Under the pieces are notes generated by a model that saw nothing but the letters and a program-made list of their open reading frames with translations, did no database searches and had not been told where the DNA came from. DNA of 64,000 nt from Cyclina sinensis (taxonomy: Eukaryota; Mollusca; Bivalvia; Venerida; Veneridae), in contig JAAONU010000004.1 of the NCBI GenBank assembly GCA_012932295.1, positions 28,994,304 through 29,058,303 of the forward strand, in the 5' to 3' direction. Positions 13,913 through 26,234 of the stretch are shown here, piece by piece. A program made the translations under genes and the position numbers. How positions within the stretch are numbered: position 1 is the stretch's first letter; the number at the start of each line of letters is the position of its first letter.

Positions 13913-14749
13913 CACATACATTCTTTACTGTTCAATAAATCTGTAACATCTCAAGAGACGGAAAAACACGAAAACTCCACTTATTTACATTTAGAAATAT
14001 GAAAACGGTTTCTGGGGAATTATGTCCCCGAACATCCTAGCAAATGAATATATTTTTTCACAAATGCAAAGCAAAAGCCAACCTCATTACTATGATGCAG
14101 TATAAAGTGCTGACTTCAATGTAAAAAATGCTTTTTGATGATTATAATAAATATATATAGTGTTTGTCCCCCTTCTCCAGCCAAGCAGAAAGCAAAGACA
14201 TTTAAATTTCTTCAAGAATTGCAATTACTCCACTTATTTATGAAGAACGATAAAAAAGTGAAATATCAAAATGGGAGGGACAAATACCAGTCGCCACGCT
14301 CACTCCCTTCGTTTTCTTAATGATCAAGATTTCACTTCATAGCCTCTTTCTTATAATAATAATGATAATAATAGTAAAATGGCAGTGTCATAAAAAAACT
14401 AAGCATAAATAATTTTTCAAATTATAATGAATGAACAGAAACACCATTGGTGACCTCAATGTTAAGAATTTCTGGATTTTTCTGTCTCACGTCTGATTTT
14501 GTTTCTTTTTTTGGCATTCTAATTATCAAAAAAAATAGGTTCTTTATTGAAGCATGAAAACACAATACACGCTTCTTCAGTTGTCCTTTAGCAATTTATA
14601 GGATGATTCTCAGATGTTGCAATGTCAGCAGAACATGAAAATACACTTTCGTAAATTAAGTCTCACATCAGTTCAGTAGTAAATACTACAATAAGCCATC
14701 GACATTGTCACAATTTCCATCAGTCTTTTTTTTAATAAAAATAGCATTC
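13913..14749. other. Non-coding DNA
   Basis: No gene is visible. The stretch is AT-rich with short A/T-biased frames and a simple AAT/ATA-rich patch near 14354-14380. Confidence 0.5.
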
Positions 14750-15565
14750 AATGGTGGTCTTTTTCTCAACAGGATATTCCAGGTCACGATTATTTCTATA
14801 CCTTTTTGTATATAACATGACATTAGAACAGACGATTCTCATTGTTAGGCAGTATAAGACACAAACATTGTCTGCAATAATTACCGTTAATGAAAAACAT
14901 AACAAAGAAATAAGGGAGCAGATGCTTAACAAGGCTCCTTATTGGCAATAAAATATAAGAGACAAGTCAAATTGCTTATTTGGTGCCAAGCAACTTTTAT
15001 ATGTCTAGAACTGTCATATTTCTTTTGAATTAATACAAAGTTTATAAACCATATGTTCAAAGAAAGTCTTGAATAAATATATTTTTTATTTGCCGTAATA
15101 CCCAACGTACTGTTATGGAGGGTTAGTATCCATTTCAGATTAATAAACTAACTTAAATCATCATTTAGGAATGAAATAAAAGGAAGCTGCCATGAAACTG
15201 TTTGTTACCTATTTCGAAGGACATAACAGAACCATTTTGCCTAACAAACGTAACTTAAACGGATGTAAATGCATCTAATAAACTTCCTTTCTGTCATTAC
15301 CATAAATAAGGTTAAACATAGTTGTACTCTTTGCACGTATTCTTGTGAGCAGCCGTATTGCGCCCTGTCTCGTAACCTCTGTTGCATGACAACAATATTT
15401 TTTTTCCTGACAAACTAGGTTGATATCTCCGGTAGAGCATTGCTGATTAAATGAAACCTTCATCGTATCTTACAAAATAAGTCTTTGCTAAACCTCAGAT
15501 TATGTTTACATAAACTTAAAAAAGATTGTGATTTCTTGTACTACTGATGAACATTTCAACCAGGT
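14750..15565 (+). repeat. Direct duplication, copy 1 (~815 bp)
   Basis: This segment aligns in order with 17885-18668. Shared landmarks are CACGATTATTTCTAT (14787 / 17918), AATTGCTTATTTGGTGC (14969 / 18060), the block with GAAGG, ATAACAGAA and AACGGAT (about 15215-15262 / 18368-18418), CTGTCTCGTAAC (15364 / 18486) and AGCATTGCTGATTAAATGAA (15436), whose counterpart lies at about 18540. Indels and substitutions are spread evenly. On the minus strand copy 1 keeps a 62-codon frame from an ATG (15275-15463); copy 2 has stops there. It could be a tandemly duplicated host segment or two copies of an unrecognised element. Confidence 0.75.
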
Positions 15566-17742
15566 GTATATGAAACAGACACAGAAAAATGAGAAAAAAA
15601 ATAAGCATTTCTGGCGGTGTACTTTCGGTCATAACAGAGCTTTTGCGAGACATGAGAATTTTTAGTTCTCTGCTTAAAATACTATAATTCCTTAGTTACT
15701 ATGTAATATTTAAGCTCAAACGCAAAGTTTTGCAACTAAGAGAATTTCTCTTTATCTGTTAACGTTGTTAGTATAAAATAACAGTGCCTTAGTGTATACC
15801 GGTATGTTGGCGCATATATACGGTACCATGTTCAGATGTGTGGTAATTTTACCATTTTATTTAATAACATAAGTGGTTGCAACGCCTTATCGTGGTTTGT
15901 TCGCCGATATACCACGATTTGACGTTCTTTACTTTATCATGAAGAAACTTCTCTTTTTGGCGACAAAATTAAGATGACGTCATGATGACGTAGCTTTGTA
16001 CTTCTCTGTCCATAGAACATCACACAGTATCACAGAATGGAACATGTCGAGCAGTCAACAAGGCGACAGCTTTTTAAGCAGTTAATGTTACACAAGAAAC
16101 TAAATTTAAATAAAACATTAATTAAATTAATAATCCACCTTCTATCCCTCTTCAATCCAAAAGTAAATGTTTAATTCCTGCAAAAAAAAGATTCCGATTA
16201 AATGATGTAAAACAAGAAAGCAATGACGTCTCTATACAACTCACTAGAGAATCACTGTCCGTACTGAAAACGTTGTGTCTAGTATGGTGTTCTAGAACAG
16301 AGCTTTATGTGTTGAACATTGTGACTGACAGATGAAAAATGAGGACATAGGTCAGTAATGAAAAATGTCTTGAAAACATTTTTGTTTGCTTGGACAGCAT
16401 CTGACATTATATAATCAGCAAAAAATATCACAACTCAGACAGATTTGTTAAAGAATAAAACGCCTAATGATTTTTTTTGGAAAATTTAAGTCGTACTACG
16501 CCATATCAGCAAAAAAAAAAAACAGAGATATTGTCACAATAATCGTCAGTATTTTCATGAATATAAACGTGGTGGCTGACATTTTTTTATCATGCCATTA
16601 CTATGACAACTGCCTGATAAAGCCTGTCTGAGAACAGCAACCTTTCTCAGTCAGTGACTTGAGAACACTTTTCCATGCTTAAACCTATGGAAAAGTCAGA
16701 GTACATCAGATTTTTCAAGCACCTCCCACTTTTTGCCGAACTACTTTCACAATGTAAACAGCTTAAAGCATTGCAAAAAATAACAGATAAAACAGCCTAA
16801 ATAAAACATATTTATTTTATGCCAACCAATGAAATACCAAGTTCTATCAGTGAAATATATTCCATATCAGTCACAGTGTGACTGATATAGATTCTATATC
16901 AGTCACTGTGCGGAACTACTTTTCAGTAACCACAATTTGAAATTTTACAAGTAATATAAAAGATATAAAAATAAATTCTAACATAAAATCCAGAGTCCGA
17001 CTTTTAAGGAGTCATTGTATGTATACAACAGACCGATCCATTTCGAGAATCCTATGCCATTTCGTTAATTATACGTCACATACTTCAGAATACTGACGTA
17101 GGCGAACAATTTATTTCCCAAGACATAAACGCAGGATGGCACTTTACGTGAAAACTTAAATTGAATACACTGGATTTATGCTATTTGAAAATGTGATGAC
17201 GTGTATTGCTTCTTGATCAACCTATGGAAGAATTTAGATCTTGTAAGGGCATTTATTTAGGATGAACCTCTGCATTGGCGCTGAATTTTGATTCGTCATT
17301 GCACAGGCCATATTTTATATGAATGCCCTGTAAGCAGCAAATGTTGATAGTAAAAGAAGGAAAATGAAGAAGAATATGCAGGTAGATCTTTGTTTATTTC
17401 TATGATTTGTTTGGTAATTAGGTGTAGACTAAATAAATCGTTAGAATGCAACATGTTTCTATGTGTCATGTATAATTCAAGATGGCGGACTGTGTATTGA
17501 ATTTGAGTTTCACGATCATGTATTCATACGCGTGTAAGCAAAGAAACAGTTCTAAAAAATTTTTGGTATTAGCTTAAAATAAATAGAAAATTTGTTTGTT
17601 TTTCGTAGATATGGAATATATCTCATCGTGAAGTGATACAATTAAATATTTTCACGAGCGCGTAGCGTTACCGTACTTTCAGAAATCAGCGCCCCGAATT
17701 AAAATATTGAGATGCAATATCATAATAGTGGCATGATAAAAA
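15566..17742. other. Non-coding spacer between the duplicated segments
   Basis: No gene is visible. The stretch is AT-rich and contains a small double palindrome at 16864-16910. Near 17655 a GC-richer patch (CACGAGCGCGTAGCG) resembles the edges of mollusc hairpin repeats and may belong with the palindrome that starts at 17743. Confidence 0.5.
16864..16910. repeat. Short palindrome plus a partial third arm
   Basis: ATATCAGTCACAG and GTGACTGATAT form a near-perfect hairpin at 16864-16888. About 8 bp further on ATATCAGTCACTGTG occurs again in the forward sense. This is a small structured repeat with no assigned function; a dimeric binding site is possible but untested. Confidence 0.5.
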
Positions 17743-17890
17743 GAATAACAGGTTACTGTCTTTTGAGAAAGGGATTTCTCAGACTCGGCTAGATATGGTC
17801 CGGAAGGGGCTCGGCAAGCCTCGCCCCTTCCAGGACCATATCTAACCTCGTCTGAGAAACCCTTTCTCAAAAGACAGTAACCTGTTATTC
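17743..17890. mobile_element. Near-perfect 148-bp palindrome (MITE-like)
   Basis: The left arm starts GAATAACAGGTTACTGTC and the right arm ends with its exact reverse complement. The arms are about 66 bp with only a few mismatches and surround a loop of about 10 bp near CGGCAAGCCT. GC content is well above the flanks. The high arm identity suggests recent insertion or arm-to-arm correction. It abuts copy 2 of the ~800-bp duplication. No transposase is encoded. It could also be a dispersed regulatory-type hairpin repeat. Confidence 0.8.
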
Positions 17891-18668
17891 TCTATATCTC
17901 AACTGGATATTCATAATCACGATTATTTCTATCTTCTCTTATAAAAAAAAGAACATACCATACTTCTAAAAATTCTCATATAAAAAAAAATAACAAGGCA
18001 ATAAAGGAGCAGAATGCCTTCTCAGAGTTAACAGGAAATAAAAAATAAGACACAATTAAAATTGCTTATTTGGTGCAAAATTCATAACATTTAAATAGTG
18101 TCATATTTCTGTTCAACTTATACAATGTCTGCGAAGTTGATATTAAATAATATTATGTATTTGTCTGGTTATAGGATTTCTTGAAAACATTACTGTATTC
18201 TTCATTTCGTCATTAAATCCTAAATCACAATTAGGAGTGATAAAGTCCTTTCCTGCTAAACAATAGGCAGACAGAAATAAACGTTTAGAAATGAATTATG
18301 AACGAATTCCCCGGGGTACCATTAAGGTATATTAGGAAGCTGACATAAAATTGTTTGTTCACAATCTCGAAGGCCGCAACAGAAACATTATACCATAACA
18401 AATATTACTTCAACGGATTCAGCTGCATGTAATAAACATACTTCTTTACAGTATTATAAATGAGTTAAAACATTGAGTCGCGCGCTGTCTCGTAACATCA
18501 GTTAATTGTTTCTGTCAAACTAGGATAGTATCTCCAGTAGTGCATTGCTGATAAAATGAAAACTTCAATATATGGTACAAAATTAGTCTGAGCTAAACCC
18601 TAGCTTCTTGCTTTATAAACATACTAAAATAGTGTGTTTTTTGCTACTAATAAATATATTAACCGGGT
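17885..18668 (+). repeat. Direct duplication, copy 2 (~785 bp)
   Basis: This is the diverged partner of 14750-15565, about 3.1 kb downstream and in the same orientation. Order is preserved along its length. It differs by local indels, including a CCCCGGGGTACC insertion-like patch near 18310. The minus-strand frame that is open in copy 1 is interrupted here. Its right end runs into a CA microsatellite at 18670. Confidence 0.75.
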
Positions 18669-18669
18669 T

Positions 18670-18711
18670 CACACACACACACACACGCACACACACACAC
18701 ACACACACACA
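18670..18711 (+). repeat. (CA)n microsatellite
   Basis: About 21 CA units with one CG interruption (CACACGCACACA). Confidence 0.97.
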
Positions 18712-19020
18712 TATTGTTTTTGCTTTGCATTCGATTCTTCAATTCTTTATTCATTTTACAGTTTTACAGACTATGAACTAAAGCAATCTACCAGGGTGTT
18801 TCCAGACACCTGAAATCTTAAGATTTCTACACCAGGTAAAGCCGGATATAACAGACTATACAGTGGTACTAGAAATAACCATCAAGATCAAATGTGACGA
18901 TCACAATACAATCTAAATTGCAAATTTTGTCATAGATACTATTTCAAAAATGATAGAGAAAAAAAGAGTAAAAACGCTGTTAAAATTAGTGGATTCATAA
19001 AGACACTGCCAACTTGGTAT

Positions 19021-19426
19021 ATGTGCAAGGCAGATTCACCTGGAATTGAGCATTATGGACACAATGAAGTGTCACATTTGACAGTTTCGAGGTGGCTGAA
19101 CAAATTCAGGTACGGACAAAACTCGCTTAAAGATTACCCACAATTGGAGCGCCGGCCAACAGCAACCTCAGAAAAGTTAATACAAAAACTTCTAACGTTG
19201 TTCGGGCGTGTCTCACACTTCATCAGCTTGCAAGCAGGGTTGGTATTTCACCTGCATTTTTTTTTGAAAAGCGTAAGTTAAAAATGCGCCGCATCACAGC
19301 AAGATGGATGCCTCATTTGCTGGTGGACGAGCAAAAGCGCTCTCGAGTTTGATTCGCTATAGATCTCTTTAAACTGTACCGAAAATATGACAAGAAAAGA
19401 TATTCCACTCTTGCGACATAAACTAG
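19021..19426 (+). pseudogene. Mariner-family transposase relic
   Basis: Mariner transposases cut and paste their own element at TA sites with a DDD/E catalytic core behind a paired helix-turn-helix DNA-binding region. Here the helix-turn-helix end is readable in one frame: residues EVSHLTVSRWLNKFRYGQ, then a GRP-like linker read as ERRPTATSEKL. A +1 shift near 19195 moves to a second frame with HQLASRVGIS. That frame continues with KMRRITARWMPHLLVDEQKR, the mariner signature region, then an in-frame TGA, KYDKKRYSTL and a final stop just before the expected TGDE catalytic motif. The catalytic domain is missing and no terminal inverted repeats were found. It resembles the mariner group that gave rise to SETMAR. 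It is dead and 5'-biased. Confidence 0.85.
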
Positions 19427-19429
19427 ACA

Positions 19430-22280
19430 TCGTTACTTTAGTCATTTACGATTTCCTTTAGAAGGAACAGTACAATTCCTAAGTATATTTCCCATTTCAC
19501 CTCATTCTTAACATGCAGGGTTTATCAGCAAAAAGCTTCTTCTTTATATTTTGTTCTTAAAACGAGACAAAAAGCTAAGTAATTTCTATAGACATAAGAT
19601 AAATGTGTCAGGAAATAATAAAAACTTAACAAAAATATTGTCAAAGTTTGAAGATGAATTCATATAACTGAAAGTGAAATGTTATCGTAACTAGAAAGAA
19701 ACAACAAGGTCCATATATACTGTAGAGTGCCTTTCTAAAATTATAAAGTTGGCCAAAAGTGACATATAATAATTTATAAAATAAGAATCACTTTGATCCA
19801 GTGTGTTGTTAAAGAAAAAAAAACAGCTATACTAGAAGATATATTTTCTGTCCATCTTAGACGCGGAAGATCTCTGTGCTTCTTCAAATTTACGTGATTT
19901 CTAAGCATTTGCTAATAACCTGGATCATTTTATGAATATAAAGTATTTTTTCACAAAAGTGAACAAAATACCTGCAGTGAAGTAAACAAAACTTTTCATA
20001 TATCAATTGTTGTACCACATACGTTTTTAAGTTTTCTTGAATTTACTTTTCCCGTTTAAAAGGAACAAGACTAATACAAAACCGAAGGACTGAATTTTAA
20101 AATTGTTTCAAACTTTATCTTACAGAACAAAATAAGGTAAATATAAACATATGTTTGGGATTTTATGTTCAATATTTCGGTTCTCTTTTGAACAAAATAC
20201 GTCGTCATAATCAAACATGAGTATAAAATACAATACTGCTACGTTGTTACTTTTTCATTCGAGTTCTTCTTGAATACAACAACATTCTGACAGAAAATTT
20301 ACGTAGAGTACATAAAGTTAATCAGAAAATATTTAAATTACTCAAACTTTAAAGGGCATGTACTTCACCTTTTTTCAGTTTAAGAGGATCAGTTTGAAAT
20401 CATTTCAATACTCTTTCCTAAATCTCTTCAAGCACTTTTAAATACTCTTAGTCTGACAAGATTTTGATTAAAGAGCTGTACCCGCAAAATGTGACGTTAT
20501 CTCGATAATTTCCACGAGAAATCGTATGCCATTTATAAAAAATATTTTTCAAAACTCATTTAATGTCATTCAGTGTAACATTTAATATCTCAATGCTGTA
20601 TGCTGCATGTGTTTCAGATTGAAGATTAAAGATTAAAGTAGCCGTATACGATCAACAGTTACCTACTACTAAAGTTAAGAAACTGGTATATTAAATCCTG
20701 CAAACAGCTAGTTTTATTTCAATGTTGGTACTGTAAATTAAGAAAGTTCGGTTAAAAGCTGTTAGTAAGTCCTAAAATTCTTTCATCAAAATTTGAGCCA
20801 AAAATACCTTTGTTCTCTCAGAGAACTTTATCTTGTCAAAAAGCCTTCTGTTAACTGAGAAAGGAACTAGCAGTTTGTATGTGGTAAGAAGTATTTTTTC
20901 TTCTTCTTAAACCACTAACGTCTTATACTCTCTTCTGTTCTAGTCATTAAAGAAATTGCTGACTTCAATTATCTGATTACAAAAAAACTGTTTACAGCAT
21001 TAATAATAACAATTTGCCTAAGTTTATGATGCCGTTTTAAATTGTAACAAGCGTTTCCTTTCGCTCAATAAATCTTGCACCTTGCTACAGCCTGTATAAA
21101 ATGACATCACATCATACTCAAACTTTGTTGGTATCGTCTGCAGTGAAGTGCGGTGATCAAAAGAAACCTTAATTCTAGCTTCAAAATATGCTTTGCCGAA
21201 TTCCAGCTTTGATTTATTGAAAGAGGAAACGTTTTACTTCCTTGTGGAACAAAACATCTGCAAGTGCTAAAACAAAGTTTATGACGTGAAGTAAATAATG
21301 AACGCAAAAACAAAATATTATGAGATGCATCTCCGGCATAAGAAATTAAATATTTACCTAAGAGACGGTTAATGGTTTTTCTATATAACAAAAAGTTTAG
21401 ATGTCAACCACATTTTTTTTGTGAATCCAGACATTAACAGGAAAGTTCTCACAAGGATTTACTTTGGTGTGTTTGTTCAACACTATTATGATATTTAGAA
21501 CTGAATTTCCACTTTTAAGGAAATCATACAAATGCCCTTGCCATTTTCAGAAAAATTGATTTACAACACTGTCTGCGACCTTCAGATTTTGCGCATCCGG
21601 TTATTTGACTGCATGTACAGTAATGTAAAATTCTCCTATTCAGAAAATATTGTCATGACCTATGCCTTGAACGAGTGCACGTGCTTAAGTTGCTTTTAAA
21701 TCAATTTGTCTTCCGGAAATAGACAATAACCTCTTTAAATATTGATTTAAACTTAGAGATAACGGAGCTTTAAAATTTTATGGCATGTCTTTCTTTTATT
21801 TTTATTGTGACAAAACACTGAGTGAATAATAAGCAATCTAACGCTTAGCTGAAACAAATATGTTCGTTCATCACACTAACAAGATTTTTTACTTTGTAAT
21901 TTTAGATGCATTTCGCTTTCAATAAAGAGGCTCTGACGCCCTGTGATTATTGTTTCCCTTTATGTAATTTCTAAACGATAGCTAAATCAATTTTTGAGTA
22001 AATCAACAGTTTAAAATAAGGATACTTTTTTGTTCAAAGGGAGTCTATATGTATTTCAAATGTTAAATGAAACAATTATTTTCAAGTCAGGAAAGTCCCG
22101 CACCCAATATTCAAATGTCAAAATAATCTAAAGCTAAATGCTACGATACAGTAAAGCACTTTAAAGACACAATTGTAGTGGGTGGTTTTAACTTTACAAT
22201 GCTATGCATGCATATACAAAAGGCAATAATGTTAAACTGTTTATCAAGCTTCACTTCCATATGGCTGTCTCAGACATTCG
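19430..22280. other. AT-rich non-coding DNA
   Basis: No exon or repeat family can be supported. A minus-strand frame of 94 codons at 21107-21391 has no domain that I recognise and no clear splice signals, so it is not called. Confidence 0.5.
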
Positions 22281-22284
22281 CAAT

Positions 22285-22545
22285 TGGTGGCCGAATGGTT
22301 TGTGCGTTGGGCTACGAAGCTAGCGACCCGGGTTCGATTCCGGGTAGCGACTGAGTTATCGACTGATTTCCCAGGACTAGGTGGTAACCTAAACGGGTAC
22401 TGTTTCCAGCAGTATCGGCCTAGACTGGGGATTGGGGAGGTAAAATACACGCACCGTGGGCTCTTCTGGAAATAAGTTGTTCCATCCACACCAGGTGGGG
22501 ACTTTCGTTGACTACCCACGTTAAATAAGAAACCTTTACCTTTTT
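22285..22545 (+). mobile_element. tRNA-derived SINE
   Basis: SINEs are short non-autonomous retroposons transcribed by RNA polymerase III from a tRNA-like head and mobilised by LINE machinery. The head has an A box TGGCCGAATGG at 22288-22298 and a perfect B box GGTTCGATTCC at 22331-22341 inside a CCGGG...CCCGG T-arm stem. The body runs on to a tail with CCCACGTTAAATAAGAAACC and CTTTACC near 22513-22542, a likely LINE-recognised 3' end. The head is closest to Ser/Leu-type tRNAs by its TGGCCGA-TGG start. Intact promoter boxes suggest it is relatively young. Confidence 0.85.
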
Positions 22546-22825
22546 CTAATATTTACCTTGATCCTTTAGTAAAATACGTTTAAAAAGTTAAGCAAACATA
22601 TTCACATCTCCAAATCTTGTCAAGTAATAACTATAATGAGTACAGGGCGCCTAAATAAAGCAAACTGACCACATCATCCGCCGATGCATACAAATTAATA
22701 TGTTCATACATACATACAAAACTAAGTTGCTGCTTACCTTTCACATTTCATCAGTGTTGTTGTCCGCCTTCGTCAGCGGGTGGTGAATTAATTCCTGTTA
22801 TAACTGAAGTACGCGGAAATTGGCA

Positions 22826-22905
22826 GACACTGTGGCAAAGTAGGAAAGCTCGTCATTCATCATTCTACTTACTCTAAGGGCATGGGTTTGAATCCCGCAA
22901 TCTTT
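22826..22905 (+). mobile_element. tRNA-like SINE head, weak
   Basis: An A-box-like TGGCAAAGTAGG (22833-22844) is followed 52 bp later by a B-box-like GGTTTGAATCC (22885-22895). No cloverleaf can be closed around them and no tail is clear. It is best read as an eroded tRNA-derived SINE head rather than a tRNA gene. Confidence 0.4.
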
Positions 22906-23331
22906 TCCTTCCGTTTCCAATCCATATAGAAGCATAAAATTAACATGACTTATGCAATAGCATTTTGACTTACCTTTATTTCTGAGGAAATATATGTTTA
23001 TGCTTAAATCATTATGTCATTATTTTTCATATTTTTGAAAATGAAATGTTGTTACTTGCAAAAGATATTGTCCGTGACCATTCGCAAAATAGTTTGTCAT
23101 CTGTACAGTCATGGTGGGCTGACGTGTTCAACACAGAGATAAACTTTAAACTTGAAATAAATATCCTCACTACGTAAATAATTTACACTTTTTGCACACT
23201 GGTTAGGATATCCTCGTTTTGCCAATTGGTTATGCCATCCTTGTAAGTTGAACGAGTCCATTTTCAATTAAAAGGTTTTCTGGTATTTTTTTTATTCAAT
23301 TTCGTTCTATTTAGGGAAGAGAGTCATTGAT

Positions 23332-23398
23332 GCAAACAGTGTAGGCCCTTATCAGACGTTGCATATTGTGGCATCTGATCTGGGTCTGCACTGTTTGC
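23332..23398. repeat. 67-bp hairpin repeat
   Basis: GCAAACAGTG at the left pairs with CACTGTTTGC at the right. The internal arms ATCAGAC and ATCTGAT also pair, around a short loop. The wording (ATCTGATCTGGGTCTGCACT) matches a dispersed mollusc hairpin repeat that I recall. It is non-coding. Confidence 0.65.
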
Positions 23399-25785
23399 CT
23401 AGGTCTAATTTCGTAGACGCTAATAATGGGTTAAGTAACGGACTTGTTCGTGCACAAACGATAAAATCATGAGGGCCCATTTACAAAGACATGCTGAAAC
23501 GCGTACAACTCTAAAAACAGCATGTTTTTACACCTGATTCACTTTATGAAAACATTGTCTCAATTATTTTGGGCTTAATTAATGAGTTCCAGTTTTAGCG
23601 TTTTGGGAATAATAATACTGAAAGTAACTTTCAAATTAAAATGTCGTTTTTCTATCCCAGGCAATTACGTTATTGATCAGAAGTACCATTTTAATAAAAT
23701 GACTAATTGAACAGATTTCAAATTACTAGGTCAAATCTTAAAACCATCACAATTTTCTACAAATGTTAGATCCTTTTCTTTTCAAAATAATTGCTCGACC
23801 TAGATATTAGTTCAGAAAAGTAGCTATGCCTGTTCCTTAGTCTCTTCTGAACAATAATGGATGCCAAAACAAGTTGCTAAATAGGTCGATATTTAAAATT
23901 TATTACCCTTCTCAGTTTACATTTCATTAAACTCAGTGCGAAACATATCTCATTAGAATACGAGTTTTATTAGACTCTAGACAGTCGCAATAATGCAAAA
24001 AAACTGAGGACGGGGAGGGGACGCGGGGGGGGCACACTATTGTTATTCGGAGTGAAATGTCATTTTATCATTGAGAATGGCAAAGAGAAACAAACAATGT
24101 AATAAGACGTACAGCTTAAAAATGAACAACAAATATCAATCTCTCGATTCACATAATGGTACACAGCCTTGCAAAACTACCAATCCTAGCGTTTTATATA
24201 AACTGGTTTGTGTCTGATAATGTTCTATTAAACGGCGGCATGTGTTAATCAAACTTATTAAAGCCTAAAGGTGTATCTAGAATCTAGATTCCTCTTGGAT
24301 AAAACCTGCATTCCCAAGCAGAAAGATTCAAAAAGAGCCTATCACATTATATGGATAAGTTTATTTTAGAAACAACTGTGAGTAGAACCGGCATTTTTTC
24401 TAGACTGTTTAGAATTGTTTTCAACTTTATTTTATTAAACAGTTGTTTCTAGGATTTCGTCTAGTGCGGTTGTCTCTTTTCACTTTAATTCATTTATTAC
24501 AGAGTAAACTACACTGTTGGCAAGATAATATTTTATGTCTTTTTGTTATTTCTTTAATTTTATAAATTAGACATAATAAAATGATATTAATATCAAGTGT
24601 GCAGCTAGGCCAAGAATTCCTGTTCTTAAACTATGTTTTTATTGCAGGACATTGTTTTGTTCTGGCATACAATGTTGTAAAATACTTAAGTTTAATAACA
24701 TTTTCAATAAAAGATTAACAGAAAGTGGACACAATATTTCAAGAGTCATTCACCTAACACATAATTTTTAACAGTCGTGTTGATAATTAATCTATCTTTA
24801 CACTGCAAATGAAGAACGGACTATATAAAGAAATGAAAGCAATACTGACTTCGTCCATAAAAAGATAGCAAATTAGCCAACAAATTTTCTGGTGGAATTT
24901 TAAAGGGCCAAAAAGGAAACAAGTATTCATGGTACTGCATCAAATATGAGCAAAACTGTTGTTTAGTCTTGAATTTCTGGCATTGTGATTTAAAAATGTG
25001 AAACAAGTATAATCGGTTGTTCTTTATGAGTAAAACTTTCAAGCATTATTGCTCTTACGACAACTGCATTTTAGAATTTGAATCGTTAAAAGCATAATTC
25101 TTATTATGATAAGAAAAAAAAAGCTTTCTTCTCAGTCATAATGTGTTTGACAAAGTATCCTTTAGCATTTATGTTGCCCCATGGACTAATATCTGTTTAT
25201 GCTTATTGAAACAGCATTATTGAAACCTTTTAAAGTATTCAAGGTGGAATAGTGACGACACCAGTGCTAGGCATTTCAAACTGTAAGGTAATACACAATG
25301 TGACTCAAAAACTGCAAAACTGTCTTCCTGTCAATGAAGTGTTGATTCTTGTGATTTATTTCAAAACATTTTAAAAACGATTATATAGTCAAATAACTGT
25401 GTAAAAATATAAGGCTAGCAACTATTCTGAACATACCAGAAGGGTCTTTTATGGATATTTGATCCTGAATCCTACCGGACTTCACGGAATCATTTAGTTC
25501 CTTTTTCTTTTGGTTACCAAAGGAAAAACTTACAATTGTTCTTTTTTATATTATTTTCATTTCTGATAATCATAGCATACCCGTCTAAATTGTCGCATCA
25601 ATTCTTTTCTCCTATCAATGCCATAACCGCCATATGGAATCTGACATGCAGTTTAAGAAACAAGCAGTATCCATTCCTGAAAGACTAAGGCATGTTAGAC
25701 TAACTTTATTCTTTTCTGACTCCCGACATCTGTCTAAGCAATATATGCTTTCGTCGAAGACAGGGAAACCCGTGAATAGCAGTAT
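23399..25785. other. AT-rich non-coding DNA with a G-rich patch
   Basis: No gene is visible. 24012-24032 is a G-rich run (CGGGGAGGGG then ACGCGGGGGGGG). The rest is ordinary AT-rich sequence. Confidence 0.5.
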
Positions 25786-25839
25786 GGTTACTTATCCCAA
25801 AAAATAAGAAACAACAAGTGAAAAGAAAACGAACTGTTT

Positions 25840-26060
25840 AGTACCTACCCGTAAAAAACTAAAGAATGTTTTTCTTTTTGGGGAGGGAGGCGGGGTCTGT
25901 TCGGGAGGGTTAGCAGCAAGTACCCTGTCATCGATGAAAAAACGAAAAGAAATGATTTTTTGGTGGGGCGTCTGGTGGGGCAAGTACCTCTCATCCCTAA
26001 AAACAAGAAAAAATGGTGGGTGGGGGGTGGGGGGTAACGGTTGGGGAAGGGGAAGTACCT
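25840..26060 (+). repeat. G-rich degenerate tandem repeat
   Basis: Units begin with AGTACC at 25840, 25919, 25983 and 26054, giving spacings of 79, 64 and 71 bp. Each has an A-rich half (AAACAAGAAAAAATG-like) followed by a G-rich half. The G halves include GGGGAGGGAGGCGGGG (25880-25895) and GGTGGGTGGGGGGTGGGGGG (26015-26034), both able in principle to form a quadruplex. The copies are strongly diverged. Confidence 0.65.
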
Positions 26061-26234
26061 ACTTATCCCATGTAAGTAAATAGTTAAGTTCTAGGCTTTG
26101 CACTTTCCCATTTGAAGTTTTTTTTCCCTATATATTTGAAGGTTACTAGAGGATGCATCACATTTAATTACAAAGCAATGTTTCAAGCTGTTTTAGAAAA
26201 GAAGATATTCACAATTGTTCCTATATAACTATTT

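Noticed and set aside
22285..22360. A functional tRNA gene
   Set aside because: The A and B boxes are good but the acceptor and anticodon stems do not form, and a long SINE body and tail follow.
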